A stretch of 64,000 bases of DNA from assembly GCA_964019415.1 (NCBI GenBank), contig OZ025870.1, positions 8,824,415 to 8,888,414 of the forward strand, read 5' to 3'. A program made the translations under genes and the position numbers. The notes under the pieces were generated by a model. The model was not told the origin of the DNA, ran no database searches, and was given only the letters and a program-made list of their open reading frames with translations. This DNA comes from Ianthella basta (taxonomy: Eukaryota > Porifera > Demospongiae > Verongiida > Ianthellidae). Positions within the stretch are counted from its first letter, which is position 1; every line of letters begins with the position of its first letter. Of the stretch, positions 35,701 through 44,700 are shown piece by piece.

Positions 35701-38700
35701 ATGCTGTGCTGTGCCCTAATTCCTTTCTGTCTCTGCAGGATAGAAGCAATGTCTTTCACTTGTGTGCTGCGGGTGGCAATGTTGCCATTGCTCAGTTCCT
35801 TGTCCCCATGATGGTGGACCACCTATTTGATGTGGATGATGATTGCTACACCGCCTTGCACTGGGCAGCCCAAGAGGGTCAACTGTCCATGGTGGAGTAC
35901 TTGGTCAAATCCTGTGGATTTGACTTGAAAGCAAAGGACAAGGTTGGCCTACTTCAAATGTTTCCTTGTTGTCTGGTCTGTTTTCTACCTCTCCTGTTTG
36001 CTAACTCTCTGGGCCTTCTGTTTCTGCATGGACGTGGCATAAACGAGGGATGTGATACTTGATTTTGCTTTAGTTTTGTTTGTGTATTGCAAGTTCATTG
36101 TGTGTGTCATGTGTGTTACTTATTAATTGTTCTGATTGCTTACCTGTCACCTGTTATTATCTGATCGAGTATCACCTGTGTACTCACCTTTTAAGTGGTC
36201 ACGTTCCTGGACTGAGTTGTAGTGTTTGGTTCAGTGTGCTTGGACTGAGTGTACTTGCTGCTTTTCCGACTTCTTGTACTTGTTCAGTTGAGTTGATTGA
36301 TAGTTCAATTGTTGTGATTGTTGTCGTTGTTCACTGTGACGGTTTATCGGTCGACGACATCACATAGTGGCGACGAAGGTGATAACGGATCTACGATGGC
36401 GACAGCAGCTATCGGCAACCTTTCCTCCTTCAAAGAAGGTGACGACTGGTCCCAGTATGTGGAACGCTTGCAGTTCTACTTTCAAGCCAACGGTATCACC
36501 GAAGACGTTCAGAAACGGGCAACTTTATTGTTGGTGGCGGGACCCGCAGTATACAAGCAGCTCAGCAGCCTCATCACGCCGGCGAAACCGGCCGACCTAC
36601 CTTTTGAAAGGATTCTTGAGGCGCTAACCAAGTACTACAGTCCGCGGCCCTCCGAAATCGTGGAGCGGTTCAAGTTCCACAGTCGAGTCAGAAAGTCCGG
36701 TGAGTCAGCGTCAGCGTTCGTTTCCGAGCTCCGCTCGATGTCAAAGTTTTGCAATTTCGGTGCGACACTGGAGGATATGCTTCGTGACCGGCTGGTGTGC
36801 GGCATTAATGAGGAGCACATTCAAAAGAGGCTACTTTCGGAGCCCAATTTAACACTCCAGAGAGCAGTGGAGCTGTCGGAGAGCTTGGAAACAGCTGCCA
36901 AGAATGCACAAGAATTGCGAAGTGCAAAGCCGTCGCAGGAGACTGTTCTACCAGGGGAAGTTCATACCGTGGGCCCTCCTAAACGTCCGGCAGAGAGGCC
37001 CGAACTCACATGCTATCGGTGTGGTAAGAAGGGCCACACAGCTACAAAGTGCTGCTTCAAAGATGCTAAGTGCCACCATTGCGGAAAGGTGGGACACCTA
37101 CAGTCTGTTTGCAGAAGCAAAGCCAAGTCAAACTCAAAGCCTGCTCGAGACCGTCAGAGAGTCTCAGTGCGTCAGGTTACAGAGCAGGAGGATGAAGAGT
37201 ATCCTCTCTTTGCCGTACAGAGTGCCCGTACTAAACCTTGGGTAATCACAGTGGATGTAGAAGGTCAGTCTCTAGAAATGGAGGTGGACACGGGAGCATC
37301 ACTGTTGTTGATTTCGGTAGAGACTCACAGACGTCTTCTATCACACAAGCAACTGAAAGAATCACACGTGAAAGCGTACACCTACTCTGGGCAACCTATT
37401 CAAGTTATGGGGACCCTGGATGTGGATGTGTGTTACGATGGTCAACAAGCTCTCCTCCCACTTGCAGTTGTCCAGGGAGATGGTCCGAGCCTCCTTGGGA
37501 GAGATTGGTTACAGCAGATCCGACTCGACTGGAAAGGGATATTCCAGATGGAAACAAGTCCACTGGAGAGTTTGCTGCAGCGCAAGAAAGCCCTTTTCCA
37601 GCCTGGCCTCGGCACTCTGAAAGGATTCAAGGCAAAGATTCATGTTGACCCTACAGCCACGCCAAAGTTCTGCAAGGCAAGACCCGTTCCCTATGCTTTT
37701 CGAGGCAAGGTTGAGGAGGAGCTGGAACGATTGACAAAGGAGGGGATTGTTGAGCCGGTTCAGTTTGCTGACTGGGCAGCGCCCATTGTACCTGTCCTCA
37801 AGAGTGACAAGGAGTCTCTTCGTCTGTGTGGGGACTACAAGTTGACTGTGAATCAGGCTGCGAAACTTGACCAGTACCCCATTCCTCGAGTGGAAGATCT
37901 ATTTTCAGCCCTCTCTGGTGGGAAGTCATTCTCAAAGCTTGACATGAGCCAAGCCTACCAGCAGATAGAACTTGATGAGGAATCTAAGCAATTTGTGGTG
38001 GTGAACACCCACAAAGGCCTTTTTCGGTACAATCGACTACCATTTGGAGTGTCATCGGCTTCTGCGATCTTTCAGCGTGTTATGGAGAGCCTTTTACAGG
38101 GGTTGTCAGGAGTAGTGGTGTACCTTGATGACATCCTAGTGACTGGCAGGACAGAAGAAGAGCATCTGTCACGACTGGAGGAAGTGCTGACCCGCCTGGA
38201 ACAAGCAGGCCTCCGGTTGAAACGAAGCAAATGCCAGTTCATGGTTTCCTCAGTGGTATACCTGGGCCACAAGGTGGATTCCGAGGGGTTGCACCCTAAT
38301 CCTGACAAGGTGAAGGCAGTCGTGGAAGCACCCAGACCCAGTAACGTGAATGAACTGAAGTCATTTCTGGGCCTGCTAACGTACTATGGAAGGTTCTTGC
38401 CAAACCTCTCCACAACTCTCGCTCCACTCTATTGCTTGCTTCGTGAGGGTACTCCTTGGAAGTGGAGCAGAAGTGCCAACGAAGCTTTTCTTGCTGCAAA
38501 GGAATTACTGACCTCCTCAGATGTGTTGGTGCATTTTGACCCCGAGATGGATCTCCTGCTAGCCTGTGATGCATCTGCATACGGTATGGGGGCTGTTCTC
38601 TCACACAAGATGCCCGACGGCTCAGAGAGGCCAATTGCGTTTGCGTCCAGGACCTTGACAAAAGTTGAAAGGAAGTACTCACAGATCGAGAGAGAAGGTC

Positions 38701-41700
38701 TAGCCTGCATTTTTGGAGTGAAGAAGTTTCATACGTATCTCTTCGGTAAGCGCTTCACCTTGCAGACAGATCACAAGGCACTCATTTCACTGTTCAGTGA
38801 ACGTAAGTCGATTTCTCCCCAAGCTTCAGGTAGAATCCAACGATGGGCATTGGCTTTGGCTATGTACGAATATGAGATTGCTTTCAAGCCTACAGAAGCC
38901 CACAGCAACGCCGATGCAATGAGTAGATTACCATTGCCAGATCAGCCCATCAGCACACCACTGCCAGCTGAAACAGTCTGTATGGTAGAGGGACTGTCAC
39001 AGAGCCCAGTCTCAGCATACCAGATCAAGAGATGGACAAGAAAGGATCCTGTTCTGTCTCAAGTCTTGAGGTTTGTGGATAAGGGGTGGCCAGACAAGTG
39101 CCCCTCAGACAAGGAGATGAAACCATTTTGGTTTCGTCGGGAAGAACTGTCTATGCTTGACGGATGTGTACTTTGGGGATCTCGAGTCGTAGTGCCACTG
39201 CCTGGTCAAAAGCTCTTGTTACAGGAGTTACATGCTGGACATCAAGGCATGGCTAGGATGAAGAGCCTTGCCTGTACCTTCTTCTGGTGGCCCCATCTTG
39301 ATTCTGAGATTGAAGCCATGGTAAAGGCTTGTGAGAAGTGTCAACAGAGCCGAGGATTGCCTCCTCAAGCCCCATTGAATCCGTGGAGTTGGCCAAATCG
39401 TCCATGGTCTCGACTTCACTTGGATTTCGCAGGACCATTGGAGAATCGCATGTTTCTTGTGTTGATTGACGCATACTCCAAGTGGATTGAAGTATTCCCA
39501 ATGGCTGGAGCAACCTCTGCTGCTACCATACAGGAATTACGGACAACATTTGCACGCTGGGGATTACCTGACACAGTGGTCACAGATAACGGCCCATGCT
39601 TCACAAGCGTGGAATTCGAGACCTTCCTCAGCAGAAACGGTATTCGGCATGTGAAGACAGCGCCATACCATCCAGCCTCAAATGGACTAGCTGAACGTGC
39701 AGTGCAAGTTTTCAAAACTAGCTTCAAGAAGATGCGTGAAGGCACTGTTGCAGATCGGTTGGCAAGGGTTTTGTTTTCTTACCGTATCACTCCTCACAGC
39801 ACCACTGGTTTATCACCAGCGCAGCTATTGTGTGGCAGAAACCTGCACTCCCGTCTTGACTTTGTGCTGCCTGACCCAACAGCTAGAGTGGAAACACAGC
39901 AACAGCGGCAGAAAGAGTCGCACGACCAACACTCTAGAACCTGCAAGTTTAGTGTCAATGATCAGGTCTATGCGCGCAACTTTCGTTCAGGCCAAGCCTG
40001 GTTGCCTGGTTCTATCTTGAAAGCCTCCGGACCTGTGTCATTTGTTGTTCGACTGTCAGATGGACGCGAGTGGACTCGGCATCAAGACCACATCCGTAAA
40101 CGTCTTGATACGTCAACGGAGACTGAATGTGTTCCAGAGGGATCGTCTCTGTTACAGGGCTTGTTCACAGAGGATGACATTGCAATGCAAGCAGAATCAG
40201 ACCCAGTTTCTGCACCATCACCTACTCAGACTTTACCCGGAAGCACAAGCGTGTCTCCTTCATCACAGCCCACTGTCCCTCGTTATCCTACCCGTGTTCG
40301 CGTACCACCTGACAGATACGGGTACTGACTGTAACACTGATACTCTGTTACTCTTGCTGGGTTGTTGTGTTACTGTACTTTTTAAGGGGGAGGGAGTTGT
40401 CATGTGTGTTACTTATTAATTGTTCTGATTGCTTACCTGTCACCTGTTATTATCTGATCGAGTATCACCTGTGTACTCACCTTTTAAGTGGTCACGTTCC
40501 TGGACTGAGTTGTAGTGTTTGGTTCAGTGTGCTTGGACTGAGTGTACTTGCTGCTTTTCCGACTTCTTGTACTTGTTCAGTTGAGTTGATTGATAGTTCA
40601 ATTGTTGTGATTGTTGTCGTTGTTCACTGTGACGGTTTATCGGTCGACGACATCACAGTGTGATTATAGGACTAATTATCACATGTAATACTGCAGAGGC
40701 TCGTAGTTTGTATTTGTGACAACAATGTCTTTCAAGTTCAAGCAAGCTGAATTTTGACCATTCACTGACAGTAACTGTTGTGTTCCTGCTCAGTACATGA
40801 TTGCCATTGTGTAAATTGCACATGTACCAAGTAGAATACAGTCTCGTGTATTGACAGACCTGTTGTTGTAATGTTGCACCTTTATACATGTCACACACTG
40901 TAAGGCATCACCTGGTATCATATTTCATTGCTTCCCTTAACGAACAGTGGGGCGAGACTCCCTTTTTCAGAGCAGTGCTCAGTGGTCATGCTGATGTAGC
41001 TTGCTTCTTACTGGAGAGTGGCAGTGATGTCCATGAACAGGCCAATGTGAGTATATGGTATAGCAATCTTGTGTCTTCTTGGGTTTGGTCTTTGTATTTG
41101 CTAGATCATGCTTGTATCTTGTGCATCATTAGAAATAGAACACTTTCTGTGTGGACTTTGACGTGTATATACCTGTGATGAAATGTGTGTTTGACATGTG
41201 TTGTACAGTACGTATTGACTGGCATTTATATGTCACCAATGTGTTATTTAAACTGTGCAATCTGTAAAGGTAGCCTGGAGACTTTGCGCAACTTGCACTT
41301 CCTCGTTCATCCTTCCAGTGACTCTAGCTACATATATTTCTAGAATTTCCTAGGAACCCCTGTACATTCTCACATCACTAGCAATTGTCTCAACCAGATT
41401 ACTGATCGCATCTACCTGCTTTATTGAATGATCGTCTAATTTAGTTCACACTCCCCTTATTGTCTTGGCAGTCTGAGGATTTCAGTCAATTTCCATTCCA
41501 CTTTCTGCTCCAGACTCCAAAGTGTTTAAGTTATTACCAAACATTCATAGACTGCATGCTCTGAAGCACCTCTGCTGAATCTGCCATTAATACCTCATTC
41601 TGCACTCTATGCTACAAGTAGCATGGGATGCAGATACGGCCTTCCTATCTCAAATTTTCTCTTCCGTGGTAAATTTAATGGAATGTCCTGCCCTGCACAT

Positions 41701-44700
41701 GTAGTCAGTTGATAGAGTGTTAGTCACATTCCTTTTTGTCTCTGCAGAATGGGTGCAATGCCTTTCACTTGTGTGCTGATGGTGGCAATGTTGCCATTGC
41801 TCAGTTTCTTGCCCCCATGATGGAGGACCACCTATTTGATTTGAGTGATGGTGGCTACACAGCCTTGCACTCGGCAGCTCAATCTGGTCAGCTGTCCATG
41901 GTAGAGTACTTAGTCAAATCTTGTGGATTTGATTTGAAAGCAAAGGACAAGGTTGGCATACTGACCATTTTTGACCATTCAATGACAGTAACTGTTGCGT
42001 TCCTGCTCAGTACATGATTGCCAATGTGTAAATTGCACATGTACCAAGTAGAATGCAGGCTTGTGCATTGACAGACCTGTGGTTGTGATGTTGCACCTTT
42101 TTACGTGTCACACACTGTAAGGCATCACCTGGTATCATATTTCATTGCTTCCCCTAATCAATTATTTTGATGATTCCGTTAATCAACAGTTGGGCCATAC
42201 ACCCCTTTTGAGAGCAGTAGCTGAAGGTCATGCTGATGTTGTTCGATTCTTACTGGATTGTGGCACTGATGTCCTTGGACAGACCAATGTGAGTGCATCA
42301 GAGCAACGCTGTGTCTTGCATTGCATGTTGTCTGCATTTAGTCCTGTATTGTTGTGATTTCCTTGTGACCTGTGCCCATTGATAATAGAATAATTCTTCT
42401 AATGTGGACTTGAAAGTGTATCTATATAATGTTTATGTAATGTGTGTATATGTAATGCGACAACTGTATCATGTCACCAAGCAACAGCCCAGGTTAATAT
42501 ATGCACCTCAGTCCCAAATATTGCCTATTTTACTCTCTACCATACTCTACATAAAATTAATGTAGTGTAGTGATTGTGTGGTGGTATGTACCTTCTTTAG
42601 TAATGGAGAGCATGGGCTGATGTTCCACTTGAGAGAGGTGGCCATTTGCATTAGACAAGAGCCTAATGCAAATGGCCACCAAGCAACTTGAGGCCTAAGG
42701 CGCAAAGCACCCGAGGACTAGAGCTGCCTATGCATCATATCGCACACTAAGAAGACTATACCTGTTATATCCCCCTTTACTATGGCTTCCCTGGCCTTTC
42801 CGGTGGGTCACGGGCTCCTTTAAGCACCTTCTCTTCTGGTGGGAGACCATAGCTAGCTGCTGCGAGGATGGGCTCCATCAATCTCGGTTGCTTTTGCCTA
42901 TGTCGTGGCGATTTTATTGACTACTCTTGCCTCGACGTTGACAAGCGCTCTAAATGTCGTAGCAAGTGCAGAAAGGGAGAACATGCCTCCAAAGGGCAAA
43001 AAGAAGCTAACTCTTGGTGACATAGGAAATTCCAGCCACTTCCAGTTTGTTTCTAAGAAAGATGCTGAAGCATCACAGCAGAGGTATGTTCTGCCAAATA
43101 CTGAGAAATCGACAAAGTGAGCCATGAAGGTTTTTGCTGACTGGAGCAGACGCAGCAGCTCGTGGGTGAAGTATGCTGCCCAGAACATTTGCTCAAACGA
43201 GCGGACCCTAGCCATCTGGCCAAGTGGTTGTCTCTGCTCGCTGTTGAAGCCAGGCAGGCCAGTGGCCATTTCTATTACGTAGCTAGAAGAAAGTCTTGGC
43301 TATGCTACGGAGGGTCCTCCAGAAATAACAACACATGACCAACTTCTGGAGGACTCTCCATAGGATAGCTAAGATATTCTGCTAGTTCTAGTAACTGCTA
43401 TAACAAACTTTTACTAAAGCAATGTTTGTACCTTTTGCTATTTTACTGCATGTGGATTTGTTGCGTATAATGAAATTCATGACATTATGATGGCATTTTT
43501 GTGGTTTGACATGTGCGGAATATGACCCTTGACCTGTGCTGACCCCTCATATATGCACAGGTCAAGTCAGCAGCCCTGGGCTCTTAACGTATAATTATGA
43601 AAATTATCAGGGGCTGTTGCCATTGTAATGGGAATATTACTTATATGTTTTAGACGTACTGCAGGTTCTGATCATACCCGCTTCTCACTCTGTGGCCACT
43701 GCCTGCCTATGGTTGATTCAGTCGTTCACCTTGGGAATACTTTGCAGTATGACTTGTCTGATAAGCTGGATATTCATTTAAAATCAATGGCATTTATCCG
43801 CCAGGCTAACTCTGTCCTGTTTCGATTCAAGGGGTGTAATCCGGAGACAAAGATGAAACTATTCAATGCATACTGTCTTTCACTGTATGGGTGCGCATTG
43901 TGGAGGCTCGATGCCCCAGACATCCGATCTCTTCATGTGTCGTTTAACAATGTTATCAGACGAATTTGGAATCTTCCACACAATTGCCATACGTCTATTG
44001 CCCATGCTGTTGGATTTACTAAAAGCATTTACAACATCATTTATTCCAGATTTATCAGACTACTTTCCACTGCATTATCTCACTCATCTAGTTTCATTCG
44101 TTCTGTTTTTCATGAAAGTTCTTTAGTATGTAATTCAGGTTTTATAGGGTACAACTGTATGTTTGGTCCTTCTCATTGTAAATCTTATTCCACCGATCAT
44201 GTTGCTGTGGGTCATCTAATTAGAGAGATCCGAGATACTCACTCTGTAATTCCCCATTTTGCTCAGTCAGAATTAGACTTTATTGTATCCTCAGCCTCCA
44301 CCATGTAACTTAACTTGTGCTGTGTCTGCTCTTTTGCACCTTCACTGGTGTGTTTTTCAATAATAATAATAATAATTACAACTATCTGAATATCTGCTGA
44401 TGTATTAATTCACATGATTACATAATCACCATTCTATCTATTTCTTGAGTGGTATATAAATTACATCTCACACTTGAATTGGATATATTCATTACACACA
44501 TTAATGTTAAGTGACATATCCACCGTCATTCTTCACCCTCATTTATGCATGGCACTGTTATGATTGAAAGATGTAGCATCTCTGGTGTTACCCTGTGCTC
44601 TACATGCCACACTGTATGGTTTGCTAGTTTGTATTGACATTGTGAAGGAAGCTACTGATTGGAATGTGTACACATATTGCACCTGGTTAGCTTCAAGCAA

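Larger units (their letters stand above)
36105..40657 (+). mobile_element. full-length Ty3/gypsy LTR retrotransposon
   Basis: Two 260-bp LTRs (TGTCAT...CATCACA) appear identical base for base on reading. The target duplication GTGTG lies at 36100-36104 and 40658-40662. The other cassettes carry the uninterrupted site (TTCATTGTGTGATTATAG), confirming precise insertion. A TGGCGACGAAGG primer-binding-type site follows the 5' LTR, and a purine tract (AAGGGGGAGGGAGT) precedes the 3' LTR. One intact gag-pol frame lies between. Identical LTRs mean a very recent insertion. It is in the same orientation as the host gene, in the intron of cassette E. There is no env-like frame after integrase. Confidence 0.95.

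Noticed and set aside
40329-40397. Possible env gene after integrase in the intact Ty3 element
   Set aside because: Only ~70 bases separate the gag-pol stop from the 3' LTR, so there is no room for an envelope frame.
27586-42288. Cassette repeats as an assembly artefact (collapsed or duplicated contig)
   Set aside because: Each copy has distinct coding differences, different intron lengths and different insertions, so they are real separate copies, although copy number should be confirmed with long reads.
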